DNA from: Streptomyces aureus
Lineage (GTDB): Bacteria; Actinomycetota; Actinomycetes; Streptomycetales; Streptomycetaceae
Direction of reading: 5' to 3'
NCBI RefSeq assembly: GCF_001418135.1
Contig: NZ_LIPQ01000034.1
Coordinates: forward strand, 1-60,296
DNA: 60,296 nt
Shown: positions 7,248-16,132 of the stretch, piece after piece
How the letters are laid out: each line of letters begins with the position of its first letter
Numbering within the stretch: the stretch's first letter is position 1
Made by a program: the position numbers and the translations under genes
Notes under the pieces: model-generated
The model's input: the letters and a program-made list of their open reading frames with translations, nothing else
What the model was told of the DNA's origin: nothing
Database searches by the model: none

Positions 7248-10200
7248 ATGCGCGACGAGGCCGTCCGACGACTGAAGCAACTCATCGCGCGCTACGAGAC
7301 GGCGGGCGATGCCTCCCTCCTGCACGCGCCGCACGTGCAGGAAGATGTGGACGCTGCACTGGAGGCAATGGCGGCCCCGGGCGGAGCGACGTCCGATGTC
7401 GCGTGCACGCTCGGGGTCTTCCTCTGTCACAGGGGCGAGACGAGTCGTCCTCAGAACATGGCCGACCTCATCCTGGTCATCGAGATCTTCAGCCAGATTC
7501 CGGAGAGGGCGGACGCACTGCCCCGCCCCGCGCGCAACTCGATCGCCCACTTGTGGAACGACCAAGCCGCGGAACTGTTCCACAAGGCCAACGGGAGCGC
7601 CGGGAGCCTCCTGGACCTCGACGAAGCAGTCCGGCTCTTCCGGAACTCGGTGCACATGCTGGGGCAGGGACACCCCATGGCGACGATCGTCACCGCCCGC
7701 GCCGGGGCCGTGCTCTTGGCTCGCTTCCGGATCGCGGGCGAGCCGGCCGACCTGGACGAGGCCATCGTCGACCTGCGTTCCCCCCTCGACGATCCTCAGG
7801 TGGAGGACGAGGACACGCGCGCCGTGTGCTCGACCAACCTCGGCCGGGCCCTGCGTCTACGCTTCTGTCTGCGGGGCGACCCGGCGGACCTCGGGGAGGC
7901 GCTGCTCCTTTTCATCGACGCCCACCGGGCGGGACCGGCCGACGAGCTGATCCATGCCGCCGCACTCCGGCTGCACTGGGCGGGGGCGGACGACCCGGTC
8001 CTGGCCCTCGTGCGGGCGCGGATGTTACCGGCGGACTGGAACGCCGTCACCCAGGCACGCCCCCCTGGCTGGCACTGCTCCTGGCCTGCTCAGGAAGCCC
8101 TCCGGCATGCGCGGACGACCGAGGATCTCACCGTCCTTGACCACGCCCTGAGCCTCCTTCGCCGGGCCGCCGGCGCCTGCCCGTCGGGCAGCGCCGATCA
8201 TCTGGCGGCCCTGCGCGAGGTGGAAGCCGCCCTGCTGGCCCGGTTTTCGTTGACGGGCGACGACGCCGACACGGAGGCGCTGGCAGCAGTTGCCCGGCTG
8301 AGCGTCGAACTGGTCGTCGCCCGGCCTGATCTCCTGACCGGACAACTGGCGTACCTGACCCAAACGCTTCGCACCTGCTGGCGCAGAAGCGGCAGGGTTA
8401 CCTACCTCAACGAGGCGATCGAGCGGCTCGGGTGCGGTGGAGACAGGCTGGCCCCCCGCGATCCCGCCCGGTACGTTCTCCACGCCAACCTCGGTGCCGT
8501 CTACCAGGACCGGTACGAAGCAACCGGCGATGACTCCGACGCCGCTGCGGCGGAGGCCGCCATGCTCTCGGCCCTCGCCCTGCTTCCGCCCGGTCATCCC
8601 GAACGCCCCCTGGTGGAGGAGGGATTCGTTCGGCTCGCGCTGGCCCGGGGCACCCCGGACAGTCTGGATGCGGCGCTCGTCCTGCAGCGTGAAAGAGTCC
8701 GCGACTCCACCGGAGCCGACTCGGCAGCCGGCGAACGGATCATGCTGATGGAGCTGCTCAGCGCCCGGGCGCACCTGAGCGGGACACCGGCCCGCTGGGA
8801 AGAGAGCATCACCGAGATCGAGCGGCTGATCTCCTCGGACGATGTCGGGGGCGAGGAATTTTCCGTGCTCGCCTCCAGCCTCAGCATCCACGAATGGGAT
8901 CTCTACCAGCTCACCGGCGACCGGACCCGACTGGACCGCTCCGTCGCACGCGCCGAGGCGGCCCTGGACGCCCTCCCCCACGACGCTCCCGACCGCGCGA
9001 CCTTGGCCTCCAACCTCTGCAACCTGCTCGCCGAAAGAGCGTATGCGACGGGCTCGGCCCATGACGTGCATGCGGCCGTCGCCCACGGACGTGAAGCGTT
9101 CGCCCTCGCAGCCGGGCCGGGCCTCGACATGGTCGCCAATCTCGCCCGGGCCCTCAGCCAACGCTTTAGGCTCCACGGAAATCTGGACGATCTCAACGAG
9201 GCCATCTCCCTCGGCCGCCTCACCGACGCCCTCATGCAGATCACCGTCGACGTGGGTGACAGCCCGTACTGGCACGCCGCCCGGGGGAATCTCGCGCTCC
9301 ACCTCGCATTGCGCCACGCGGAGACGGGTGACGCGGAAGACCTCTCGCAGGCCATCGAGGTGGGCCGGTCGCTCATCGGGGACACTCGTGTCCCGGCGGC
9401 TCGCAATGCCGCGTACCACTCGAACCATGTCGCAGCCCTGCTCACTCGCAGCCGCGCGCACCCCGACCTCGCGGATCTCGACGAGGCGGTCACCACGGCC
9501 AGGAATGCGCTGGCCCTGGCAGGTCCGCTCGCCCCGGATCGGGCCACATATCTCTCGCACCTGGCCGGCGCCCTCGCCGAGCGCCACTCCTTCCGGCCCT
9601 GCGCCGACGATCTGGACGAGGCCGTCGATCACGCGCGGTCGGCGGTCGGTGCCGCTCCGGAACACCACTCCGACCTGCCACGGCTGCTCCACACCCTCGC
9701 CATCCTCCTCGTGCGGCGTGACGGACGTTCCGGGGCTTCGCGTGAGGCGACGGCGCTCTGGCGTCGGGCCGCCTCGCTCCCGGCGACACCTGCCATGCGC
9801 CTGCGGGTGACGTTGGGCTGGGGCGCCGAGGCGGCGTCCTTCGAAGACTGGGGCCAGGCACTGGAGGCCTATACCCTTGCCATCGGGCTCCTGCCGGAAC
9901 TCAGCTGGATCGGCATCGGACAGACCGACCGGCAGCGGCTCCTGTCGAAGGCCACCGGTCTCGCCTCCGATGCCGCCGCGTGCGCGCTGTCCGCGGGCCA
10001 TCCCCCCGAGCGGGCGATCGCGATTCTCGAACAGGCCCGCGCCGTCGTCTTCACCGGCGAATGGCAGTGGTCGGCCGAGGCGACGGCCCTCAGGGCTGTG
10101 GACCCGGACCTGGCCGACCGGCTCACCGCCCTTCGCGCGCAGCTCGGCAGGCAACCCGAGGCCCGGGCCCTGGACGCGGCGCTGAACGGCGCCCTGCCCC

Positions 10201-11420
10201 TGGCGGACGGTACACAACCACACCCGGACGCCATGATGGCGCTCGGACGCCGGTGGGACGAAGCCGTGGCCGAGGCTCGGGCGCTACCCGGCTTCTCCGC
10301 CTTCCTGCGCGATCCCCCGACCCCGGTCCTCGAACTTCCACGAGGCAGCGCCGCGGTCGTCGTCAACGTCAGCCGGTACCGGTGCGACGCCCTTCTGATC
10401 ACTGGTCACGACGTGCACGCGGTGCCGCTACGGATCACGGCCCTGGAAATCGCCGAGATGTCCGTGGGTCACCTCCGCGCGCAGTTCCAGTACGAGCGCC
10501 GGACCCCGTCCGGGGCGGACTCCCCAGCCGCAGCCCTCGTGCGCGAGCACGCCATCGGCGAGACGCTCGGCCAGCTCTGGAGAGGCATCGCGGAGCCCGT
10601 GCTCAACGCCCTCGGCCACGTCGGCCCACCCGCACCGGACCAGCCCTGGCCACGCGTCTGGTGGTGTCCCACCAACATGCTGACTCACCTTCCTCTCCAC
10701 GCGGCGGGTGAGCACGATCTGGACGGGGCCGGTCACGACAGCGTCATGGACCGCGTCATCTCCTCGTACGCTCCGACACTCCGTGCACTCTCCACAGCCC
10801 TCGCCCCCGTATCCGGTCCGGTGACCGAACCGAGCCTGCTCTCGGTCGCACCGGAGCCGCCAGGGCTCCGCACACTCCCGGGCGCCGTGCGCGATGCGCA
10901 GCTCCTGTCCACGTTCGCGCCCCGTACCCGCCTGACGAAGCTCCACGGCGCGCAGGCTACGGTCCGTGCCGTGACCGAAGCGCTGGCACACCACACGTGG
11001 GTGCACTTCAGCTGCCACGGCGACCAGAACATCACGGACCCCTCGTCGGGGGGACTGATCCTGCAGGACGGCCGCCTCACCGTGGCGGACGTCGTCCGGG
11101 CGCGGCACCCCGCCAACAACCTCGCCTTCCTCGCCGCGTGCAAATCGGCTTCCGGGGGAGTCACCGTGCCGGACGAAGTCCTCACCCCTGCCGCAGCCTT
11201 CCACCACGCCGGCTTCCGGCATGTCGTCGGCACCCTCTGGGCGGTCGACGACGCTGCCGCGAGTGACCTGACGGAGCAGGTGTACACGGGACTCCTGGTG
11301 GACGGCCGCCCCGACGCCGCGCACGCCGCGACGGCCCTTCACCGGGCGGTGCGCCACATGCGGACCGCGTCGCCGTACCGGCCCGGCGCGTGGGCGGCCT
11401 TCGTCCACCTCGGCGCCTGA
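7248..11420 (+). CDS. TPR-repeat protein with C-terminal CHAT protease domain (operon 1)
   Basis: A 1390-aa protein. Residues ~20-1000 are helical TPR-like repeats recurring about every 35-50 residues, with motifs such as DLDEAVxxAR, LARxLxxRF and LxxHxAxALLxR. A linker (GSAAVVVNVSRYRCDALLIT) leads to a CHAT domain at ~1080-1390. CHAT is a caspase-like cysteine protease fold. The dyad is intact: His1257 in HFSCHGDQ and Cys1298 in FLAACKSA. The domain ends VVGTLWAVDD...AWAAFVHLGA. The start at ATG 7248 has GAGGAA 5-10 nt upstream and lies 11 nt after the preceding stop. An upstream open stretch from 6909 overlaps the membrane gene and is rejected. TPR-CHAT proteins are known effector proteases in bacterial conflict systems; the target here is unknown. 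Confidence 0.93.
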   Translation: MRDEAVRRLKQLIARYETAGDASLLHAPHVQEDVDAALEAMAAPGGATSDVACTLGVFLCHRGETSRPQNMADLILVIEIFSQIPERADALPRPARNSIAHLWNDQAAELFHKANGSAGSLLDLDEAVRLFRNSVHMLGQGHPMATIVTARAGAVLLARFRIAGEPADLDEAIVDLRSPLDDPQVEDEDTRAVCSTNLGRALRLRFCLRGDPADLGEALLLFIDAHRAGPADELIHAAALRLHWAGADDPVLALVRARMLPADWNAVTQARPPGWHCSWPAQEALRHARTTEDLTVLDHALSLLRRAAGACPSGSADHLAALREVEAALLARFSLTGDDADTEALAAVARLSVELVVARPDLLTGQLAYLTQTLRTCWRRSGRVTYLNEAIERLGCGGDRLAPRDPARYVLHANLGAVYQDRYEATGDDSDAAAAEAAMLSALALLPPGHPERPLVEEGFVRLALARGTPDSLDAALVLQRERVRDSTGADSAAGERIMLMELLSARAHLSGTPARWEESITEIERLISSDDVGGEEFSVLASSLSIHEWDLYQLTGDRTRLDRSVARAEAALDALPHDAPDRATLASNLCNLLAERAYATGSAHDVHAAVAHGREAFALAAGPGLDMVANLARALSQRFRLHGNLDDLNEAISLGRLTDALMQITVDVGDSPYWHAARGNLALHLALRHAETGDAEDLSQAIEVGRSLIGDTRVPAARNAAYHSNHVAALLTRSRAHPDLADLDEAVTTARNALALAGPLAPDRATYLSHLAGALAERHSFRPCADDLDEAVDHARSAVGAAPEHHSDLPRLLHTLAILLVRRDGRSGASREATALWRRAASLPATPAMRLRVTLGWGAEAASFEDWGQALEAYTLAIGLLPELSWIGIGQTDRQRLLSKATGLASDAAACALSAGHPPERAIAILEQARAVVFTGEWQWSAEATALRAVDPDLADRLTALRAQLGRQPEARALDAALNGALPLADGTQPHPDAMMALGRRWDEAVAEARALPGFSAFLRDPPTPVLELPRGSAAVVVNVSRYRCDALLITGHDVHAVPLRITALEIAEMSVGHLRAQFQYERRTPSGADSPAAALVREHAIGETLGQLWRGIAEPVLNALGHVGPPAPDQPWPRVWWCPTNMLTHLPLHAAGEHDLDGAGHDSVMDRVISSYAPTLRALSTALAPVSGPVTEPSLLSVAPEPPGLRTLPGAVRDAQLLSTFAPRTRLTKLHGAQATVRAVTEALAHHTWVHFSCHGDQNITDPSSGGLILQDGRLTVADVVRARHPANNLAFLAACKSASGGVTVPDEVLTPAAAFHHAGFRHVVGTLWAVDDAAASDLTEQVYTGLLVDGRPDAAHAATALHRAVRHMRTASPYRPGAWAAFVHLGA

Positions 11421-11587
11421 AGCTGGGCAGGAACCCGGATGCTCAGAACGTCATCACCGACTACCTACTCCACACCGTGCCGTGGCCGCGGAGAAAGCAC
11501 GTCCGAGGCCGTCACGTCCGGCCCACGGGCGAGGGTCACGGGTATCGGGGCGGTGTGAACGCTGCTGCCCCGGGTAGCCGGGCCCGC

Positions 11588-11878
11588 ATGTTCAGACACC
11601 GACGTGTAAGGGTTACGTGCGTCCTGCTGGTCAGCTGGGCGGCGTTCATCGCCATGGGTCGCTGGGCGGAGCACGCCACTTGGCCGAGGGCCATGTTGCA
11701 CGGACTGCTGCTGGCGTGCGTGGTGGCGGGTACGTGGTGGTTCGCCGAGATGACACAGGGGCGATCGCCACGAAGGAGGGGTCCATGCCCCATTTCCTCG
11801 GGGCGGGCCGACACGAAACCGGAGCAGGCGTCAGCACCAGAGGGTTGTACCGAGAAGGGCCTCAGGCGTGCTCGGTGA
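11588..11878 (+). CDS. Possible small membrane protein
   Basis: A 96-aa frame starting MFRHRRVRVTC, with two hydrophobic segments (VLLVSWAAFIAMGRW and LLLACVVAGTWWFAEM) and a polar Arg/Pro-rich tail. A GTG at 11557 is an alternative start. The ribosome site is weak and no family is recognised. It is kept because the N-terminus looks like a genuine two-helix membrane protein rather than a GC-bias artefact. The rest of 11421-12024 shows no other gene. Confidence 0.35.
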   Translation: MFRHRRVRVTCVLLVSWAAFIAMGRWAEHATWPRAMLHGLLLACVVAGTWWFAEMTQGRSPRRRGPCPISSGRADTKPEQASAPEGCTEKGLRRAR

Positions 11879-12024
11879 TCCCGTGGGGGCAAGGATGCGG
11901 GGGACGGTCGACGCCGAGTACGGAGCGGCAACCCCGTCGTCCTTCGGGCGGCAGTCGCGAATCGCGTCGGGCCCGTGGCCGGACCGGCTTCATCCGGCTC
12001 GGAACATGACCGGCCGGGCAAGTC

Positions 12025-12216
12025 CTAGTCGTCGAGCCACGGGCCCCGGGTAATCTGTTTGTGAAGTCGCTCGTCGAGGCAGCTCAGGTGCGCCCAGACG
12101 AACTGCGTGCTCTGTTCCCCGGCCCGCGTGATCTCCAACGTGACGCCATCACCGCAAGGGCCGATGTCCGTGGTTTCCATGCAGAACGCGCAACTCACTC
12201 GCTCCTCGATGCTCAT
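12025..12216 (-). CDS. Small Cys/His (putative zinc-binding) protein
   Basis: A 63-aa protein beginning MSIEERVSCAFCMETTD and ending GPWLDD. CAFC and HLSC give a Cys-x2-Cys ... His-x2-Cys set, consistent with a single treble-clef or zinc-ribbon site. It is acidic and soluble, without a signal peptide. No ribosome site precedes the ATG. A TACATT (-10-like, 12223-12228 on the opposite strand) ends only 6 nt from the start, which would suit a leaderless transcript. Similar short proteins are common as orphans in Streptomyces; function unknown. Confidence 0.7.
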   Translation of the reverse strand: MSIEERVSCAFCMETTDIGPCGDGVTLEITRAGEQSTQFVWAHLSCLDERLHKQITRGPWLDD

Positions 12217-12367
12217 CGGGTGAATGTAGCCCGAGGCGGGCAGAGTGAGTTCGGTGGGGGGCTTGGCCTGGAGCCATCGTCGACTCGTCCCCCATCAACC
12301 CGAGCCGTCGGGCCGCGGGCACCGCGCCGTGGGCGGCAGGCGCCTTGGCCTGCCTCACGTGCACGGC

Positions 12368-13432
12368 CTACGCGTGTGCGTCCGCCCAGAGGTCCATCGG
12401 CACGCACCCCTGGCTGCGGCCGTCGGGGCCCATCATGCGCCCCATGCGCTTGACCCAGCGCAGGGTGACGGCCCGGTTGAGGACGCGCAAGTCCGGGACG
12501 GTCTCGGCGAGGCGGGCCTCGTAGCGAGCGATGTCGTTGGTTCCGTGGGCCCACACCGCGGCGAGCAGATTGGCCTCGGTGGCCGTGGACGCGGACAGTC
12601 TGGTGTCGCGCAGGGCCGCCAGTTCCTCTGCGGCTCTGGCGAGTTCGGCGGGAGGAACACTCATCCACACGGTGAAGCTGGTGTGCCAGCCGGTGTGCGG
12701 CTGAGCGGCCTCGCAGCGCAACACCGCCTTGCCGCTGCCCAGGACCCCGGCCAGCATGCGCCGCACCGTCGCCTCCGGCCGACCGAGCTCGGCGGCGAGC
12801 GAGACGAGGGAGCGGCGCCCGTCGGGAGCCAGCGCGAGGATCAGACGGCGTTCCTCCGGGGTGATGGGGCCGGGGTTGGGTCGAGGCCCGGCCCCGGAGC
12901 CGGGCAGGCCACGCTGCTGGTCTCGGGAGAGCGAGTCGAACCGCCACTGACTCGCCTCGCGGTGCAGGTGCTGCACGAGGTGGGTGCGGGTACCCGTCAC
13001 GCTGGGACTCTTGCCGAGGGCGAGGACGTAGTCGGCCATCGCGGCCCTGTGACGGGTGGCGACGGTCAGCAGCAGGTCGCTGGAGCCGGCCACCATCTCC
13101 ACGCTGAGCGCCTGTGGCTGCCGCGCGCAATCGGCGGCGAGGGCCTCGCGGTCCTGCGGCAGGCAGCTGACTTCGATCAACGCCAGCGCACCGTAAGCCA
13201 CTTGGGAGGCGCCGGTGTAGCAGGTGACCCACGCCGTCCCGGAATCCCGGAGTCTGGCCCAGCGTCGCGAGAGGGTGGCCGCGTCCACACCGAGAGGGCC
13301 GGCGAGCTGGGACCAGGGAGCGCGGGGCGCCACCTGGAGGGCCGTGATGAGCTCCAGGTCGAGTTCATCCAGTGTTGTACCGAGGGCGGTCGCGGTCGTC
13401 GCCCAAGGCGCGCTTGTTGCGCATTCCCGCAT
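12368..13432 (-). CDS. Lrp/AsnC-family transcriptional regulator (two tandem Lrp units)
   Basis: A 354-aa protein with two Lrp/AsnC modules in tandem. The first has LDELDLELITALQVAPRAPW followed by a helix-turn-helix (LAGPLGVDAATLSRRWARL) and a ligand-binding half. The second has ERRLILALAPDGRRSLVSLA with HTH LGRPEATVRRMLAGVL and a second effector half. Lrp proteins bind DNA as dimers or octamers and sense amino acids or small acids; this form carries the dimer in one chain. The start at ATG 13432 is preferred to the upstream frame start because GGAGG lies 8 nt upstream. It is divergent from the ABC importer operon, with about 106 bp between, so it most likely regulates that operon and itself. 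Confidence 0.88.
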   Translation of the reverse strand: MRECATSAPWATTATALGTTLDELDLELITALQVAPRAPWSQLAGPLGVDAATLSRRWARLRDSGTAWVTCYTGASQVAYGALALIEVSCLPQDREALAADCARQPQALSVEMVAGSSDLLLTVATRHRAAMADYVLALGKSPSVTGTRTHLVQHLHREASQWRFDSLSRDQQRGLPGSGAGPRPNPGPITPEERRLILALAPDGRRSLVSLAAELGRPEATVRRMLAGVLGSGKAVLRCEAAQPHTGWHTSFTVWMSVPPAELARAAEELAALRDTRLSASTATEANLLAAVWAHGTNDIARYEARLAETVPDLRVLNRAVTLRWVKRMGRMMGPDGRSQGCVPMDLWADAHA

Positions 13433-13538
13433 CAGGTCCACCTCCAGACTCGGATTCTTGCAATTCCGGGGTGTCGCCGGAAGGGGGCTGATCCTGTAGC
13501 CCACCTCACATCGCCTCCTCCTTCCCCGGAGTTACGTC
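13433..13538. promoter_or_regulatory. Divergent promoter region, Lrp regulator / ABC importer operon
   Basis: 106 bp between divergent starts. It is relatively AT-rich near 13445-13470 (GATTCTTGCAATTCC on the plus strand). No palindrome is clear enough to call as the Lrp site. CGGAG precedes the importer ATG. Confidence 0.4.
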
Positions 13539-15107
13539 ATGCACCGTCCCCGGTTCCTCAGCGGCGCCATCGCGGTCGCCGCCGCCTCGCTCCTGACCTC
13601 CGCCTGTACGACCGGATCCAGTCCCTCCGCGGAGGACGGCAGTGCGGGCGGCGCCCAGGGCGGGGCAACCGTCAGGCTCGCTCTCACGTCGGACGTGACG
13701 ACGTTCGATCCGATCAGGCAGCAGGCGGCGAGCGACTACGTCGTGGGTCGCCTGATGTACGAGACGCTGGTCGGCCAGGACGACGGCGGTGCCATCGTGC
13801 CCCGGCTCGCCCGGACGTGGGAGCAGTCCCCGACCGGCGTGACCTTCACCCTGAAGAAGGGTGTGACCTGCTCGGACGGCAAGCCGCTGACCGCGTCGCA
13901 GGTCGCGGCCTCGCTCACCCGGTACCGGACGACCTCGGCCGGCGCCGCGATGACCTTCGGTCCGGGCAACACCGGTGAGGGGACCACGATCACCGGCGAC
14001 GACAAGGCCGGCACCGTCGGCATCGAGCTGGCCGCACCGTGGGGCGAGCTCCTCCCGGGCCTGGCGAACAGCACCACCGGTGTCGTCTGCTCGCCGGGTC
14101 TCACCGCCGGGGACCGGCTCGGCACGGGCGCCGTGGCGGGTGCGGGCACCGGTCCGTACGAGCTGGTGGGGGCCGAGCGCGGATCGGCGTACGAGCTGAA
14201 GCTGCGAAAGGGTTACGACGCCTGGCCTCAGTACGCGGCGATGCCCGCGGGCAGGCCGGCAGACACCCTGAAGGTGTCGGTCGTGAGGAACGAGGCGACG
14301 CTTGCCAACCAGCTCCAGACGGGGGCCGTCGACTTCGGGGCGTTCACCGGACCCGACGCGGCTCGCTTCGGCAAGGACGGCTTCGCGATCGAGGCGGCTC
14401 CCCTCATCCGCAACTTCGTCGCTTTCAACCAGCGCGAGGGCCATCCGGGCGCCGATCCGGAGCTCCGCAGGGCGGTGGCGCAGGCAATCGACGCGAACGC
14501 GTTCAACAAGGTCTTCGGCGGCACGGGCCAGGTCATGACCTCGTACGTGGACGCCAAGGCGCCCTGTGTCTCCACCGACCCGTCCCTCCTCACGAAGACG
14601 GACCCGGCCGCCGCCAAGAAGGCCCTCAGCGGCGTGAGGATCAAGCTGGTCGGCTCCAACGCCGTCGGCCAGGGCGCCGGCAACACCTACGTCCAGGAGG
14701 CGCTGCGCGCCGCCGGTGCCGACGTGCAGCTCACGAACGCCGACAACGGCACCTGGGCCACACAGGTCATGGGCAACCAGGGCGACTGGGACCTCACGGT
14801 CTTCCCGATGATCTACGGACAGCTGGCACGCGGCGGCGTCCACTTCATCGGCGACGAGCCGGCCGAGGGCCGCAACTTCGGTGCCGTCGACAACAAGGCG
14901 TTCCTCGCGGGGTACGGCGAGGCGACCACCACCGTCGACCAGAAGGCCAAGTGCGCCGCATGGCAGAAGGCCCAGAAGGCCATCCTGCTGGCGAACGACG
15001 TGGTGCCGCTCGCCACCGTCAATGTCCACTACGTCTTCCGAGAGGGCGTCTCGGCCACCCTCCCGGCAGGCGCCTTCGACCCCGTCACGCTGCGGATCGC
15101 CGAGTGA
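13539..15107 (+). CDS. ABC transporter substrate-binding lipoprotein, peptide/nickel (family 5) type
   Basis: A 522-aa solute-binding protein of the DppA/OppA class. The signal peptide MHRPRFLSGAIAVAAASLL ends in the lipobox LTSAC, so the mature protein is anchored outside the membrane by a lipidated Cys. Family landmarks are the DVTTFDPIRQQAASDYVVGRLMYE region, LARTWEQSPTGVTFTLKKGV and YDAWPQY, and length is typical. It should capture the substrate and deliver it to the permeases encoded by the next genes. Its stop overlaps the next start as GTGA. Peptides are the usual ligands of the class, but the downstream amidohydrolase and CoA ligase point to an acylated or amide-linked compound. Confidence 0.93.
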   Translation: MHRPRFLSGAIAVAAASLLTSACTTGSSPSAEDGSAGGAQGGATVRLALTSDVTTFDPIRQQAASDYVVGRLMYETLVGQDDGGAIVPRLARTWEQSPTGVTFTLKKGVTCSDGKPLTASQVAASLTRYRTTSAGAAMTFGPGNTGEGTTITGDDKAGTVGIELAAPWGELLPGLANSTTGVVCSPGLTAGDRLGTGAVAGAGTGPYELVGAERGSAYELKLRKGYDAWPQYAAMPAGRPADTLKVSVVRNEATLANQLQTGAVDFGAFTGPDAARFGKDGFAIEAAPLIRNFVAFNQREGHPGADPELRRAVAQAIDANAFNKVFGGTGQVMTSYVDAKAPCVSTDPSLLTKTDPAAAKKALSGVRIKLVGSNAVGQGAGNTYVQEALRAAGADVQLTNADNGTWATQVMGNQGDWDLTVFPMIYGQLARGGVHFIGDEPAEGRNFGAVDNKAFLAGYGEATTTVDQKAKCAAWQKAQKAILLANDVVPLATVNVHYVFREGVSATLPAGAFDPVTLRIAE

Positions 15108-16132
15108 CCGCGACACCGGTGCACGCCCCCGTACCCGGGGCCCGGAAGGGCACGGACCCTCGGCGGTCCGCGCCCCGCCACGGCCTCGCCCTCGGCCCGT
15201 GGGGCACCTTCCTGCTGCGGAGACTGGCCGGTCTCGTCGCCGTCGCCACCACCCTGGTCGTCGTCACGTTCCTGATCGTCCAGCTCATCCCCGGCGACCC
15301 GGCCCGCGTGCTCGCCGGCGCCGACGCCTCCCCCGCGGACATCGAGCGGCTGCGCGGCCGACTGGGACTCGATCAGACCCTGTCCGCACGGTTCGCGGAC
15401 TACGCGGGCGGGCTCCTCCACGGTGACCTCGGTCTGTCGTTCCAGACGCGTGAACCGGTCGCCGACATCATCGCCACCCGGCTGCCCTTCACCGCCGAAC
15501 TCGCCCTCCTCGCCGTGCTGGTGGTGCTTCTCGTCGCCGTACCGCTGGGTCTGGCGATCGCCGTGCGGGGAAGCCGCCGTACGGACACCGCTTTCACCTT
15601 CACCACGTCGCTGGTGGGGGCGACCCCCGAGTACGTCATCGGCACCCTCCTGGTGCTCGTACTCGCGGTCGTCCTCGGCGCCTTCCCCGCGGCCGGCGCC
15701 GAGACACTGGCGTCCCTGGTCCTGCCCGTGGCGGCGATCGCCCTGCCCGGAAGCTGTGTGATGGCGCGCATCGTGCGCCGCGAGGCCGCCTCCGTACTCG
15801 CCCAGGACTACATGCGTACCGCGCGCGGACGCCGCCTGCCGCCGCTCACGCTGTACACCCGGCACGCCCTGCCCAACCTGCTCACCGCCGCACTGACCCT
15901 CGGCGGACTCATCCTCGCCTCCCTCCTCGGCGGCACCGTGATCGTCGAGTCCGTCTTCGCCTGGCCGGGCATGGGCCAGCGCGTCGTCGAGGCGATCCTG
16001 GCCCGCGACTACCCGGTCATCCAGGGCTGCGTGCTCGTTCTCGGGCTGCTCGCGGCCCTCCTCAACCTCGTGGTCGACGTGGTGCTCGCTCTGCTCGACC
16101 CACGCACTCTGGCCGGAAAGGGTGGTCACTGA
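15104..16132 (+). CDS. ABC transporter permease, DppB type
   Basis: A 342-aa membrane subunit of a peptide-class importer. After a basic N-terminal tail, the first TM segment (VAVATTLVVVTFLIVQLIPG) leads into DPARVLAGADASPADIERLR, the typical DppB periplasmic start. About six TM segments follow, with the EAA-loop region RREAASVLAQDYMRTARGRR that contacts the ATPase. The GTG at 15104 overlaps the upstream stop (GTGA). A longer upstream open frame is an artefact. The stop overlaps the next start as TGATG. Partner of the fused DppC-DppD protein. Confidence 0.93.
   Translation: MTATPVHAPVPGARKGTDPRRSAPRHGLALGPWGTFLLRRLAGLVAVATTLVVVTFLIVQLIPGDPARVLAGADASPADIERLRGRLGLDQTLSARFADYAGGLLHGDLGLSFQTREPVADIIATRLPFTAELALLAVLVVLLVAVPLGLAIAVRGSRRTDTAFTFTTSLVGATPEYVIGTLLVLVLAVVLGAFPAAGAETLASLVLPVAAIALPGSCVMARIVRREAASVLAQDYMRTARGRRLPPLTLYTRHALPNLLTAALTLGGLILASLLGGTVIVESVFAWPGMGQRVVEAILARDYPVIQGCVLVLGLLAALLNLVVDVVLALLDPRTLAGKGGH

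Noticed and set aside
8025..10223. Minus-strand ORF of 732 codons over the first CHAT gene
   Set aside because: Shadow of the TPR region; composition is Gly/Arg-rich and there is no ribosome site.
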